NCBI GenBank assembly: GCA_044361365.1
Contig: JBIKIW010000010.1
Coordinates: forward strand, 1-40,674
Direction of reading: 5' to 3'
Length of the DNA stretch: 40,674 bases
From: JBIKIW01 sp044361365
Lineage (GTDB): Bacteria > Patescibacteriota > JACMRA01
Numbering within the stretch: the first letter of the stretch is position 1; each line of letters begins with the position of its first letter. Made by a program: the position numbers and the translations under genes. Positions 9,163 to 18,586 of this stretch are shown here, one piece after another. Under the pieces are notes generated by a model, which made no database searches, had not been told where the DNA came from, and saw only the letters and a program-made list of their open reading frames with translations.

Positions 9163-9696
9163 TTAATTCTTGTTCTCAGTGTAATTATTCAAATATTTAG
9201 CAATTTCTTGGTTTGCAATAGTTGCATCAAAAAAACCTTGAATTTCTACTTTCTTGTTTTGTAATCTCTTGTACTGCTCAAAGAAGTCACTAATTTCTTT
9301 TAAGATATGCTCTTCAAGATCGCCTAAATCTTTAATATTTTTAAACCTTGGATCGTCGATTGGTACAGCCAAAACACAATTATCAATATCTCCAGAATCA
9401 ATTTTTTTGAGAATTCCAATTGCCCTAGCCCTAACTACCGTAGTAGGTGGAACAGGATTGGTTAAAAATACAGCTACGTCCAAAGCGTCTCCATCTTCAG
9501 CCTTAGTAGAAGGAATAAAACCATAATTAAACGGATAAAATTCAGATGAATACAAAACTCTGTCTAAAAATAAAGCCCCAGTTTTTGGGTCAAGTTCGTA
9601 CTTATTTTGGGATCCATAAGGAATTTCAATAACAACGTTAAATTCTTCTACAGTTCCTGAAGGTAAAAAATATAAATTGTGGGCCGGAGAGTTCAT
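9163..9696 (-). CDS. ppa: Inorganic pyrophosphatase (177 aa)
   Basis: Soluble family I pyrophosphatase, hydrolysing PPi to phosphate and so pulling biosynthetic reactions forward. The signature parts are present in order: EIPYGSQNKYELD (about 24-36), FYPFNYGFIPST (about 53-64), the metal-binding DGDALDVAV (about 68-76), and later IDDPRFKNI and the helix LKEISDFFEQYK. The length of 177 aa matches bacterial enzymes (about 175). It lies upstream of secG on the same strand with 48 bases between. The opposite-strand serine hydrolase starts 44 bases from its ATG, so the two share a divergent promoter region. Confidence 0.95.
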   Translation of the reverse strand: MNSPAHNLYFLPSGTVEEFNVVIEIPYGSQNKYELDPKTGALFLDRVLYSSEFYPFNYGFIPSTKAEDGDALDVAVFLTNPVPPTTVVRARAIGILKKIDSGDIDNCVLAVPIDDPRFKNIKDLGDLEEHILKEISDFFEQYKRLQNKKVEIQGFFDATIANQEIAKYLNNYTENKN

Positions 9697-9740
9697 AGAT
9701 TGGACTAATTAAGTAATTTAATATTGTTTTAAAACAAAAA

Positions 9741-10754
9741 ATGTCAAGCAAAAACTTATCTCAAATATTTTCAAAAGGTGGCGATTTTGTTCAGCAAAAA
9801 ATTGGAAATGGTTTGATTTTAAGTGTTTATCACTCAGGACGGTGGAGAGCTGAAATATATGGTGAATTCAAAGACAAAACTAAGGAATATCAGAAATTAT
9901 ATTTTGATTTAGCCTCTCTTACCAAAACTGTGATTGCAAGCCAATTCATGTATTTAACCCAAACTAAAAAAATCGATTTAAATCAAAAAACTTCTAATTT
10001 ATTAAGCTCCCTAAAACCTTTTCAAAACTTGACCCTTGAAAAACTTTTAACGCATCAGAGTTGCCTTAACTTAACTCAAAAATATTCCAAAAATCAAAAT
10101 TATAACACACAACAAATTCGAGAAATACTTTTTAATTCAAGTAATTTAGAAATCCAAAAAACTAATCTAAGGTTTAATTATAGCGATTTAAACTACATTT
10201 ATTTGGGAGAAATTTTACCCAAGTTGATTGGCTTTAAAGGTTTGGAAACTGCATTAAACTCTTTTTTGCAAAAGTTTGAACTAGATTTTGTGTTTAATCC
10301 ACTCCTAAAAAATATTCCAATTTCTGAAATTGTCCCTTCCTCTCAAAATACTCCAGCTGGAATTGTACACGATCCTAAAGCTAGGTGGCTTGGAGGCGTG
10401 GCTGGTTCAGCAGGTTTGTTTGGGAATTTAGGAAGTCTACAAAAATTTACTGAGATTTGGCTAAAAAATGATTTTAAATTGAATTCTGATTTGTACAAGC
10501 AAAGTCTTTACCCAACAGTACCTTGGTATTTTTCTAATTCACAGCCAATTTTTGGTGATGTTTGGAGGATTGGTAAATATTCTCAAAACCCTAATCACGC
10601 TGGTTTTACCGGTCCAAGCATTATGGTTGACCCCAAAAAACAATTTGCCATAATTCACCTAAATAATTATCTTTTTGAATCAGAAGCTGAACAGCATCGA
10701 ACTAATTTTTTGAGTTGGAATACAGAATTACTCGGGCAAGCTTATAACTTTTAA
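9741..10754 (+). CDS. Serine hydrolase of the beta-lactamase/DD-peptidase fold (337 aa)
   Basis: The class C-like motifs are present: SLTK with nucleophile Ser59 and Lys62 (in DLASLTKTVIA), YSD at about 147-149 in place of Tyr-X-Asn, and HAGFTG near 290 in the position of the third (H/K)-x-G motif. Such enzymes cleave or transfer acyl groups on peptides or esters; members are often annotated as beta-lactamase-related with unknown substrate. No signal peptide is seen, so it may be cytoplasmic. Its last 27 bases overlap the 3' end of the convergent NAD kinase gene. Confidence 0.85.
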   Translation: MSSKNLSQIFSKGGDFVQQKIGNGLILSVYHSGRWRAEIYGEFKDKTKEYQKLYFDLASLTKTVIASQFMYLTQTKKIDLNQKTSNLLSSLKPFQNLTLEKLLTHQSCLNLTQKYSKNQNYNTQQIREILFNSSNLEIQKTNLRFNYSDLNYIYLGEILPKLIGFKGLETALNSFLQKFELDFVFNPLLKNIPISEIVPSSQNTPAGIVHDPKARWLGGVAGSAGLFGNLGSLQKFTEIWLKNDFKLNSDLYKQSLYPTVPWYFSNSQPIFGDVWRIGKYSQNPNHAGFTGPSIMVDPKKQFAIIHLNNYLFESEAEQHRTNFLSWNTELLGQAYNF

Positions 10755-11591
10755 GGGCTTTTTTGAATCCAAAAATACTTCCAAAACATCATCTTGGTTA
10801 AGCTCTATTTCGGTGGTTTCATCTCCATCAAAAACTAACTGATGATGAAAACGAGTTGGTGTAACTTTTATATGAGTATCTTTATCCAAAACCATATTAG
10901 AGTGAATTTTACCTTTTATCTTGTAGGGAAATAAAAACACGTAACCAAAATTTTCGCTTTCAAAATAAGAACCTCCACTACTTTGGTAAAAACCTGACGA
11001 CCCTTGATGAGTAGAAACAATCAAACCGTTTCCTGAAACTTCACCAACTCTTTGATCCACTTCTATTTTTAGGTGAGAGGTTTTATAAATTTTACTGACA
11101 CCAATAAAAATCTCATTTACCGCTCGAAAATTTAGGTTTTTCCCGTTCAAAGACACTCCAATCCTATCCCAAAAATCTACACTTGCTCTCGATGAAATTA
11201 AATCAAGAATAGCTCCTTGAAAATTTTTACGTGTAAATTTGGCTAAATGCCCGACACTTTTTTTAGGAACGCTATTTATACCTAAAATCTCTTGTTTATC
11301 AATTTTTTTAGCAGCTTTCAAAAAAGTACCATCCCCACCTAAGCTTATTACTGAACTATAATTTTGGTAATCAATTTCTTCTATTTGATCTGCTTTAATT
11401 ATCTTAAATTCAACATTTTGCTCAGTTAAAAAGGCAATTACAGCATCTTTAGTTTTTTGATGATCAAGGTGATCTTGTAAAAGATTTTGTAACTCTTTGT
11501 CTTTTTCTGTAATTTCAGGCTTTTGTAACAATAGGTATTCATAGTCGGTATATTTTTCCACCACTAGAAAAGATTTTTTTTGCATAACCAC
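10728..11591 (-). CDS. nadK: NAD kinase (287 aa)
   Basis: Phosphorylates NAD to NADP. The ATP-NAD kinase motif LGGDGTFLKA is at about 84-93, with the catalytic Asp at 87. The NE motif (AVNEIFIG) and the C-terminal FDGDE follow. The glycine-rich second motif is divergent (VSTHQGSSGFYQSSGGSYF where many bacteria have TPTGSTAY). An insertion around 20-80 makes the N-terminus unlike the E. coli protein, but length is normal. It overlaps the convergent serine hydrolase by 27 bases. Confidence 0.92.
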   Translation of the reverse strand: MVMQKKSFLVVEKYTDYEYLLLQKPEITEKDKELQNLLQDHLDHQKTKDAVIAFLTEQNVEFKIIKADQIEEIDYQNYSSVISLGGDGTFLKAAKKIDKQEILGINSVPKKSVGHLAKFTRKNFQGAILDLISSRASVDFWDRIGVSLNGKNLNFRAVNEIFIGVSKIYKTSHLKIEVDQRVGEVSGNGLIVSTHQGSSGFYQSSGGSYFESENFGYVFLFPYKIKGKIHSNMVLDKDTHIKVTPTRFHHQLVFDGDETTEIELNQDDVLEVFLDSKKPLKVISLPE

Positions 11592-11666
11592 TGATCTACA
11601 AATTACTCTTTAGGTTTTGACAAGAGAAAGGAATTTAAAAATCTTCAGTTAGTTTAACATTATTGC

Positions 11667-12386
11667 ATGAACGATACTAAAGAAATAAAAAATAAGAAGT
11701 TTTCGATTTGGAATACTATTTGGACTATTGGCTCGTTGGTAATCTTAGTTGTCTTGGTTGTAAAATTTTTCGCTTTTCAACAAGTTACTGTAGTCGGCTC
11801 TAGTATGGAAACCAATTATAAAAATGGTCAGAGATTAATGGTAAATCAAGTAGACAAAAATTTTCAAAGAGGTGAGGTAGTAGCCATTTATGCGGATAAA
11901 AATGTAGCCAAAACTGCAGACTACTTTACTAGATTTAGTGCCAGATTTTTTCTAAAAAGACTTGTTGGACTTCCCAACGAAAGTATTGAGATTATTGATT
12001 CACAGGTAATTATTTATAATTCACAATATCCTGATGGAGCTATGCTTATTGAGCCATACATCTCAGATGAAACTAGAGTCAGTGAAAAAAAACGAAATAC
12101 CTATTATCCCAAAACTAAACTTGGATCTGATGAGTATTTTGCAATGGGAGACAATCGCTCCAACAGCACCGATTCACGCAGTCAAAGCTTGGGTCCAGTG
12201 CCAGATTATTCAATTTTTGGGATTGAAAGTTATCGTATCTGGCCAATTACCGAGTTCCAGATTTTTGAAAAACCCGTGTTTAAATACGAACCAATTTCAG
12301 ACGCTGTAAAAAATAGAAAAGAGCAAATTTTGAACCAAAACAACATAAGTTTGAAAATTGGACCTCTTGATTCCAGCACAAAATAA
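11667..12386 (+). CDS. lepB: Signal peptidase I (239 aa)
   Basis: Cuts signal peptides from exported proteins at the outer face of the membrane. One N-terminal membrane helix (about 17-37) is followed by box B with nucleophile Ser46 (GSSMET), box D with the general base Lys97 (FFLKRLVGLP), and box E (MGDNRSNSTDSRS). The Ser/Lys dyad is complete. TAACAT at 11655-11660 lies six bases before the ATG with no ribosome site, which would fit a leaderless transcript. Element B follows the gene. Confidence 0.95.
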   Translation: MNDTKEIKNKKFSIWNTIWTIGSLVILVVLVVKFFAFQQVTVVGSSMETNYKNGQRLMVNQVDKNFQRGEVVAIYADKNVAKTADYFTRFSARFFLKRLVGLPNESIEIIDSQVIIYNSQYPDGAMLIEPYISDETRVSEKKRNTYYPKTKLGSDEYFAMGDNRSNSTDSRSQSLGPVPDYSIFGIESYRIWPITEFQIFEKPVFKYEPISDAVKNRKEQILNQNNISLKIGPLDSSTK

Positions 12387-12430
12387 ATCAAAGTTGTCAC
12401 AAAATCTTACTTACGCAGACTATCTTATTA

Positions 12431-12533
12431 TACTCAAACCTAAATTAAAATACACAAAGAAAAGACTACAACTGTTTGAATGGAATGAGTTTTGTAGGCT
12501 TTGAGTGTGTATTTTGGTGCGGGTTTGAGTGTA
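12431..12533 (+). repeat. Dispersed inverted-repeat element, copy B (best preserved)
   Basis: Left end TACTCAAACC (12431-12440) and right end GGTTTGAGTGTA (12522-12533) are flanked by TA on both sides (12429-12430, 12534-12535). An inner stem AAAATACAC (12447-12455) pairs with GTGTATTTT (12507-12515), and GACTACAACT pairs imperfectly with AGTTTTGTAGGC around a short loop. It sits between lepB and the deacetylase, both on plus. Confidence 0.85.
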
Positions 12534-12551
12534 TAAGTATTTTGTATTAAT

Positions 12552-13571
12552 ATGAATTTAAAAGGTAAAGCCCCTTATATAGCACTTTTTTTAGGAATAT
12601 CCTTCCTTGTTACCAGCTTTGCAATATCTAGTAGCATTGACGCTGAAAATAGGAAAAAGCAAAACTATCAGGAAAACTCAGCTAAGTCTCAAATCCAAGA
12701 ATCTAGCCTAAGTTCTTCTTCGCAACAATCTAGTGCCACCATTTCTTCAGTTGCACAAAGCAGTACAAAACCTAAATTTGTAGTGAAAAAAGAGATTAAA
12801 ATTCCTGTTTTGATGTATCACCACATAGCTAATTTAGATGGAATACCAGCAACTAACGGAACGGAAATAGGCCTGCGAGTTAGTCCTGAAGTATTTGAAA
12901 AAAACCTACAATATATTATCGGGAAAGGCTATCAAACAATAACCACCCAACAACTCTACGATTATAGCCAAGGTGACTTTGAGCTTCCTTCAAAGCCAAT
13001 TATTTTAACTTTTGATGATGGTTGGAAAGACAACTACACAAACGCCCTACCCTTACTTAAAAAATACAAACAAGTTGGTGATTTTGCTATTATCACAGCA
13101 GTTGTTGGAACTGGTCAATATATGAACTGGGACGAGATTAGAACTCTAAAAAAAGAAGGTATGGGAATTAGCTCACACACCGTAAACCATTGTTATCTGA
13201 CTATCAATAAAAATCCTAAAACTGGATCTAACGGACCATTTGCAGATTCTCCAGTTAACGACAAAGAAGGTCAGACTTGTCCGTATTTCACTTTTGGAGG
13301 TCAGCTTAATACTGGAGAAATTAGAGGTGAGTTAAAAAATAGCAAAGCTGAATTAGAAAAAAACCTAGACATTAAAATTTCTTCGATAGTTTATCCTTAC
13401 GGAAAATACAACCAACAAGTTATGGATATTACTGCCAAATTAGGTTACAGTTTTGGTTTTACTGTAGAACCACAACAAAATCAGGATATGAACTTAAAAA
13501 GTCCGTTCAATATTCCTAGAATTAGAATGCAGGGTCAACAAAAAGGAGAATCACTCAAGTTTTTAGACTAA
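12552..13571 (+). CDS. Polysaccharide deacetylase family protein, membrane-anchored (339 aa)
   Basis: NodB-fold enzyme removing acetyl groups from a cell-surface glycan such as peptidoglycan or another polysaccharide. Motif 1 LTFDDGW has Asp155/Asp156; motif 2 SHTVNH has metal ligands His209 and His213; VYPYGKYN supplies motif 3. The N-terminus has a membrane helix (about 8-27) and a Ser/Gln-rich linker (about 45-75), so the domain is outside the cell. The last nine bases overlap the 3' end of the minus-strand LeuRS fragment. Substrate is not shown by the sequence. Confidence 0.9.
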   Translation: MNLKGKAPYIALFLGISFLVTSFAISSSIDAENRKKQNYQENSAKSQIQESSLSSSSQQSSATISSVAQSSTKPKFVVKKEIKIPVLMYHHIANLDGIPATNGTEIGLRVSPEVFEKNLQYIIGKGYQTITTQQLYDYSQGDFELPSKPIILTFDDGWKDNYTNALPLLKKYKQVGDFAIITAVVGTGQYMNWDEIRTLKKEGMGISSHTVNHCYLTINKNPKTGSNGPFADSPVNDKEGQTCPYFTFGGQLNTGEIRGELKNSKAELEKNLDIKISSIVYPYGKYNQQVMDITAKLGYSFGFTVEPQQNQDMNLKSPFNIPRIRMQGQQKGESLKFLD

Positions 13572-14288
13572 CTCCCAACCTACAACCACTCCTTCACTTT
13601 TTCCGATCCAATTTTTTTGCATGTCTTTAATATGTTGAGGAAATTTGGTCTCTTCAAGTCCTTCAAGTAATTTATCTCCATATTCAGGCATTTTGAGAAC
13701 CCACTGTTTCATTGTTTTTTTAATTACTGGATAACCTCCTCGCTCGCTAATTTTGTTGCCGTTTTCATCGTCCAAAACTTCTTCATTTGATAATACGGTT
13801 GCCAAAGTATCAGACCACCAGAGTTCAGTTTCTGACTGTTCGGCAAGCCCCGCTTTGTAAAATTCACCAAAAATCCACTGCGTCCATTTATAATAATCTT
13901 CATCTGTAGTAGAAAGTTCTCTTTCCCAATCTATACTGTAGCCCATCATTAGCATGTCATTTTTAAGACTTTCAATGTTTTGTTTGGTAACTTCTTTGGG
14001 ATTAGCCCCGGTTTTACGGGCAAACTCTTCTGTAGGAAGTCCAAAAGCGTCCCAACCAATTGGAAACATTACATTATAACCTTTCATTCGTAAAAAACGT
14101 GAATAAATATCTGGAACAGTATAGCGAAAACCATGACCTACATGAAAACTTGCCCCCGAAGGAAATGGAAATTCAGTTAAAATATACATTTTTTGCCTTT
14201 TCTTATCATTATCAACTGCTTTGTAAAGATTGTTTTGATACCAAGATTTTTGCCACTTATTTTCGATTTCAGAGTAAGATACAGACAT
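13563..14288 (-). pseudogene. N-terminal fragment of leucyl-tRNA synthetase (241 aa, normally over 800)
   Basis: The protein is clearly the start of LeuRS: PFPSGASFHVGH carries the class I HIGH signature (HVGH, 49-52), followed by MFPIGWDAFGLPTEEFA and QWIFGEFYKAGLAEQ. It reaches KNWIGKSEGVVVGWELV and stops at TAA. In LeuRS the segment after 'NWIGRSEG' leads into the CP1 editing domain, so the editing domain, KMSKS loop and anticodon-binding domains are all missing. The 241 codons have no frameshift or stop. The 3' end runs nine bases into the convergent deacetylase gene, which may mark a deletion junction. It is a recent pseudogene, a split LeuRS subunit, or a repurposed paralog; I favour a remnant. 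Confidence 0.75.
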
Positions 14289-14329
14289 AATCTCATGATT
14301 TATCTAATTTTTTCGTTTAGAGTCAAGGC

Positions 14330-14412
14330 AAAATTCAAACCTAAATCAAGTTGTTCAAGTAAAAGAGTGCAACCATTTAATTAAATGACTTTGTAGTCTT
14401 TGAGTATCTAGT
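14330..14412 (+). repeat. Degenerate copy F of the dispersed element
   Basis: It keeps ATTCAAACCTAAATCAA on the left and the core ACTTTGTAGTCTTTGAGTAT on the right, with the same order and spacing as other copies but many changes. It lies between the two minus-strand genes, upstream of the LeuRS fragment. Confidence 0.55.
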
Positions 14413-14497
14413 TCAAAAATTCCAAATAAGCCAAGCTGAAGTGAAAAAATAGTTTAATAGAATAGAATTAGAAATTGTTAGCCCCTAATTAATCAAG

Positions 14498-16411
14498 TTA
14501 TTTCAAATTCTGGTATTTTTTCATCATTTTTAGAGTGGATATCGATGAAGCAATTGGAGATTTAAAATTGTTTTTTAGGTTGGCTGTTTTTTGCTGAACA
14601 AGTCTGTTTAGTTCATTTTTGTAATCTGCAGAAGCTATATACTCTTTAACCCTTTGGGATATTTTTTCTTCAAGCTCATCTAAAGACATCTCCGCCTTAT
14701 TTGGCTCACTTTCTTTTGAAGGTTGGAGTTTGTTTTTTAACTGAGTGATTTCTTGTTTAGATTTATTTAATTCAGCTTTTAAGATTTCAATTTCTTGGCT
14801 GTTTTGAGCTTCTGGTAGGGTGGGTTTTTCTGTCAGCATTTTTTGCTCCATTTCTTCTCTAAGCTGCTCTTTGTACAAAGCTACTTCTAGGTTTTTTTTC
14901 CTATCAGCCTCGGCTTCAATTTCTCTTATTAAATCATCTTCAGGCGTTTTGGAATTTATATTAATTAATAACTCATCCAAATCTACAGGCTCTAAATCAT
15001 TTTCCGACCAAAGCACTTTTTCGATTTCAGGGTTGCCTCCTGCGATATGATAACGCGTTGGATTTTGATCACCTTCTACGGCATCAATAATCTGATAGAT
15101 TTTTCCAAATTGAGGATCATCTTTTTTCACAATTTGAACCAACTCTCCTATTTGTAAAGCTTCCGAGTCATCTTCAACCTCATCATCCTGGCTACCTTCT
15201 AAAATCATTTCTTGATCTGGTGGTTCTATTTCTATTGCTTCCTCAGTTTCAGGCTTTACTCCGAAGTCAAATATTGGCATTTCTAAAGCTGGGTTTACTA
15301 GCTCATGACCTTCTAGAGCTTCATCTTCATGCTCAGTGGTTTTTTCGGCAACCAGCTCTTCTTTAATCAGTGCTTGTACACCTTCTTCGGGCTGCACTTC
15401 TTCATCCACAACACTCTCTTCTGCCTTTGTTGGTTTAACCTCTTTAGTTTTTGTTTGTTTTAAATCAAAATGTTCTGATTGTTTGTTAGTGATCTCAGAT
15501 TGAGGCTCGTCCTCACCTATACTAAAAGCTTTTACCTCCTCAATAGGCTCTTTAATTTCTTCCACTTCAGATAAATCTTGTTCAGGTTTCAAGTCTGGTT
15601 TTTCTTCCAACTCTTCTTCTTTTTCCTCCTCCTCGATAGAATCTTCTAAATCTACTTCTGGAGCTGGTGCCTGATATTCAATAATATTAGTTACTGGAGC
15701 TAAATTATCTCTATCACTCCAAATCTGCCATTCTAAATCAGGTGGAAATAATAAAATGTTGCTATTTCTACGGGGTATAATTTGAAAATCTGTATCCAAA
15801 ATAGTTTCCTCATCAAACTCTTCACTAAGAGCTAATCCAGAGTGTCTTTCTTCCCCACTAGGATTTATCCAAAGCTCAAAAGATCTAGGTCTAAGATGTT
15901 TATTAATTTTATTCCAATTACTGCAAGGTGATTTTTCTTCAGCGACAGTTTCACTGGCTCGATAAGCTGAATTACTTATAAGATTTCCTAAATGATCGAT
16001 GTTTTGTAGTTCTGAAGAGTTCTCATTTTTCTCTAAAAATTCTTGAATATCAGCTAAGCCTATACCAATTTTACGATATTGAGTCACTATAAATTTTGCT
16101 TCGTCGCTGAAATTTATGACATCTAAGCAAGCATCTAAAAATCTAGTAGCGGTTTCTACCGTACTCTGTAACTTGGTATCGTCCAATTTTCCGTTAGCGT
16201 CTAAATGATTCAACAAAACTATATCCCCAAATGGTGTCGCAGGGTTTTCCACAACATCCTCACTTAATACCAGTTCAGAGGTTTTTTCACTCACCACAAA
16301 GAGTTTGTTCAAAATTTTCTCATATCTTTTTTGCCAGTATTGACCTAGTTCTGGTGTTTTTTCGCTTTTAGAAACTTTTGCAGCGATAAAGTTTAAGTTT
16401 TGATCTGTCAT
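14498..16411 (-). CDS. Acidic protein with SH3-like segment and C-terminal coiled coil (637 aa)
   Basis: I do not recognise the family. The first ~230 residues look folded. Residues about 235-415 are strongly acidic and low in complexity (runs such as DSIEEEEKEEELEE). A short SH3/KOW-like segment follows at about 418-475 (IGELVQIVKKDDPQFGKIYQ...HIAGG). The rest (about 495-560 and 575-610) is charged heptad-like coiled coil, with a basic end. No signal peptide or membrane helix, so it is probably cytoplasmic and self-associating. The ATG has no ribosome site; TATAAC (16423-16418, minus) is six bases upstream, fitting a leaderless message. Confidence 0.65.
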   Translation of the reverse strand: MTDQNLNFIAAKVSKSEKTPELGQYWQKRYEKILNKLFVVSEKTSELVLSEDVVENPATPFGDIVLLNHLDANGKLDDTKLQSTVETATRFLDACLDVINFSDEAKFIVTQYRKIGIGLADIQEFLEKNENSSELQNIDHLGNLISNSAYRASETVAEEKSPCSNWNKINKHLRPRSFELWINPSGEERHSGLALSEEFDEETILDTDFQIIPRRNSNILLFPPDLEWQIWSDRDNLAPVTNIIEYQAPAPEVDLEDSIEEEEKEEELEEKPDLKPEQDLSEVEEIKEPIEEVKAFSIGEDEPQSEITNKQSEHFDLKQTKTKEVKPTKAEESVVDEEVQPEEGVQALIKEELVAEKTTEHEDEALEGHELVNPALEMPIFDFGVKPETEEAIEIEPPDQEMILEGSQDDEVEDDSEALQIGELVQIVKKDDPQFGKIYQIIDAVEGDQNPTRYHIAGGNPEIEKVLWSENDLEPVDLDELLININSKTPEDDLIREIEAEADRKKNLEVALYKEQLREEMEQKMLTEKPTLPEAQNSQEIEILKAELNKSKQEITQLKNKLQPSKESEPNKAEMSLDELEEKISQRVKEYIASADYKNELNRLVQQKTANLKNNFKSPIASSISTLKMMKKYQNLK

Positions 16412-16671
16412 AATATAGTTATAGGATAATACAAAAAAATAGCCCTGGCAAGGTTTTTCGTTTTTAACTTTAAAACTCCTAACTATGCTTAATAAATCAA
16501 AAGTAGCGAGAAGAGATATTTGATATGGCTAAAAAGGATTTAAATTTGTAAGTTTACTTTCCCACAAAAATGTTAACTTTAATCTAAAATTAGTTTTTTG
16601 GAATTTAATAAAAACCTCAAAAACATATTTGACAATCTCAAAGGCTTCAAAGATTACTTGGCTCATCCATT
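16412..16671. other. Divergent intergenic region with a possible short TTG leader ORF
   Basis: This 260-base gap between the divergent acidic protein and frr holds no clear gene. One open frame runs from TTG 16598 to TAA 16691-16693 (31 codons, including NLKNIFDNLKGFKDYLAHPL) and overlaps the frr start in another frame. Without an ATG or ribosome site it is only a possible leader peptide. Confidence 0.2.
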
Positions 16672-17217
16672 ATGGCAAGCTACAAATTTTTAAACGCAAA
16701 AGAAATTACTGAGAGATACACCAAACACCTTTCTGGGATTCGCTCTGGTAGAGTAAACGCTTCAATTTTAGAAACTATTTTGGTTGAAGCCTATGGAAGC
16801 ATGATGCATTTTCACGAACTCGCTACCATTACAATTCCTGAACCTGCTCAACTTTTGATTACACCTTTTGATAAAGGCTTGATTGGCCCGATGGTAAAGG
16901 CTATTTCAAATTCCAATATTGGAGTAAACCCAATGGACGATGGAGCTGGAATTAGACTTAATTTTCCACCACTTACCGAAGAAACTAGAAAGCAGAGAGT
17001 TAAAGAAATCCATAAATTAATGGAAGAGGCAAAAATAGAAATCCGACTAAAAAGACAAGATGCTATAAAGACTCAAAAAGCTCAAAAAGAGTCTGGAGAT
17101 ATTAGCGAAGACGATTTAAAACAAGTTGAATTGGATATTCAAAAAGAAGTAGAAGAGGTTAATAAAGAAGTTGAAAGGATTACCAAGTCCAAAGAAGAAG
17201 AAATAATGAAAATGTAA
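16672..17217 (+). CDS. frr: Ribosome recycling factor (181 aa)
   Basis: Splits post-termination ribosomes together with EF-G. The family landmarks are present: IRSGRVNASIL near 23-33, the beta domain with TIPEPAQLLITPFDKGLIGPM, GIRLNFPPLTEETRKQRV, and a long C-terminal helix rich in Glu and Lys. Length matches the family (about 185). The ATG has no ribosome site. The next gene begins one base after its stop, so they are co-transcribed. Confidence 0.95.
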   Translation: MASYKFLNAKEITERYTKHLSGIRSGRVNASILETILVEAYGSMMHFHELATITIPEPAQLLITPFDKGLIGPMVKAISNSNIGVNPMDDGAGIRLNFPPLTEETRKQRVKEIHKLMEEAKIEIRLKRQDAIKTQKAQKESGDISEDDLKQVELDIQKEVEEVNKEVERITKSKEEEIMKM

Positions 17218-17218
17218 T

Positions 17219-18586
17219 ATGATAAGTTTTTCAAAGTTTTTCTCTGGTAGGTTGATGTCTCAAAAGATTTGGCTGGCTTGTATCTTTGTACTTGTATTCT
17301 CAGTTTTTGGGTTTAGTTTGCAATCCTTTGCAGCACCAATAAATTCACGCAATCCAATCGAACTAAAAATCTCAGCCGTTACTAAAGATGGTCAAAAAGT
17401 TGACACTCGTACAGAAAATCAAGATAAATGGGTTTTTGATGGAGAATTAAATTTAGATGATGCTATTCGCTACAATTGGAAAGTGGCGGATTTAAACTTA
17501 AAATACAAAGATACTCCTGCAAATGGTGGTGGTTATTTAAAAATTTTTGCTGAAAACACAAACCCCGAAAGTCTGCTTACTGAACAAGGTACCGACAACT
17601 ACCCTTTAAAATTATCTACTATTGCAGCTAAACTAAAAACAGGTCAAAACAATCTTCAATTTGTGTATGTTAATAGCTTTACCAAGGCTGAATATTTACC
17701 AGTAACTTTTAGTTTCAATTTTAAAAATGCAACTACTACGCCTGCCATAAAAATTGTAAAACCTGACCCCAAAGCAGTTTTCATGAAAGATGTTGAGCAA
17801 GAAATTGTTTTAAATTTGAAAAACTTTAAATTGAGTAATTCCCCTAGCCGGGAGGCAAACATAGGCAAGCTTTTTGTTTATGCAAACGAAATCTCTGAAA
17901 AAAACTTTTTAGGTAAATTTATAGTCGGTAAAGATCTACCTGACGGGACTTTTGAAGTTACTTTTACCTCCAAAGAATTAGATTTAGCTAAAATTGGTGA
18001 CAACAACTCAGCAAAATTAATTTTCTCACTCACAGATACCAGTGAAAAGGTTTTAAACTACCAATCAGAACTAGAAATTATTACTAACTATAACAACACT
18101 TTAAATGTCGGACTTCCGAGAATAACTATAGTTGAACCTAAAAAAGACAGAACAGATCAAAGTGTAGAAAATAATGATAAGTTTTTGTTGCAGGTAGAAA
18201 ATTTTGAAATTTTGAAAGAAAGACCTAGCGGCAATTCTGTAAACCCAGATCCTAAAAAAGGTTTTTTACAGGTCATAATTACCTCAAATGATGTTAGTCA
18301 GCCAATTCAACCAATTTGGTCTAAAACTGATTTTACCCTAAAAGAGCTTGGTTATGCTAGTGACACGGAGGGCTTAAAAACTATTACAGTGCAGTTGGTG
18401 AATCAAAATTTTGAAAAGCTTAAACCTGAAGCTAAAGATTCCATTGATATTATTTACAAACCACAAGTTCAAGATACCAAAGATCAATCAGTACAAGTCC
18501 AAAACAACACTTGGAGGCTTGTATTTATTGGCTTAACGGTGGTTTTAATAGTTGGAGCCATCTCTATTTTAATTACTAGAGGTTAG
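17219..18586 (+). CDS. Secreted protein with C-terminal membrane anchor (455 aa)
   Basis: A signal sequence (about 14-38, IWLACIFVLVFSVFGFSLQS, then FAAP) and a C-terminal helix (about 431-451) ending in RG indicate a type I membrane protein with the bulk outside the cell. The middle is beta-rich, apparently built of immunoglobulin-like segments of about 110 residues; phrases such as 'ITIVEPKKDR' and 'IKIVKPDPKA' begin similar units. No catalytic motif is seen. It starts one base after frr stops and is likely translated with it, although the pairing has no obvious functional logic. A start at the second Met (17255) would give a more typical signal peptide. Confidence 0.6.
   Translation: MISFSKFFSGRLMSQKIWLACIFVLVFSVFGFSLQSFAAPINSRNPIELKISAVTKDGQKVDTRTENQDKWVFDGELNLDDAIRYNWKVADLNLKYKDTPANGGGYLKIFAENTNPESLLTEQGTDNYPLKLSTIAAKLKTGQNNLQFVYVNSFTKAEYLPVTFSFNFKNATTTPAIKIVKPDPKAVFMKDVEQEIVLNLKNFKLSNSPSREANIGKLFVYANEISEKNFLGKFIVGKDLPDGTFEVTFTSKELDLAKIGDNNSAKLIFSLTDTSEKVLNYQSELEIITNYNNTLNVGLPRITIVEPKKDRTDQSVENNDKFLLQVENFEILKERPSGNSVNPDPKKGFLQVIITSNDVSQPIQPIWSKTDFTLKELGYASDTEGLKTITVQLVNQNFEKLKPEAKDSIDIIYKPQVQDTKDQSVQVQNNTWRLVFIGLTVVLIVGAISILITRG

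Noticed and set aside
14060..14384. Two plus-strand ORFs opposite the LeuRS fragment
   Set aside because: They are antisense shadows of LeuRS codons and of element F.
14289..14497. T-box leader for the LeuRS fragment
   Set aside because: No T-box sequence, specifier loop or terminator pair can be seen; the hairpin there is degenerate element F.
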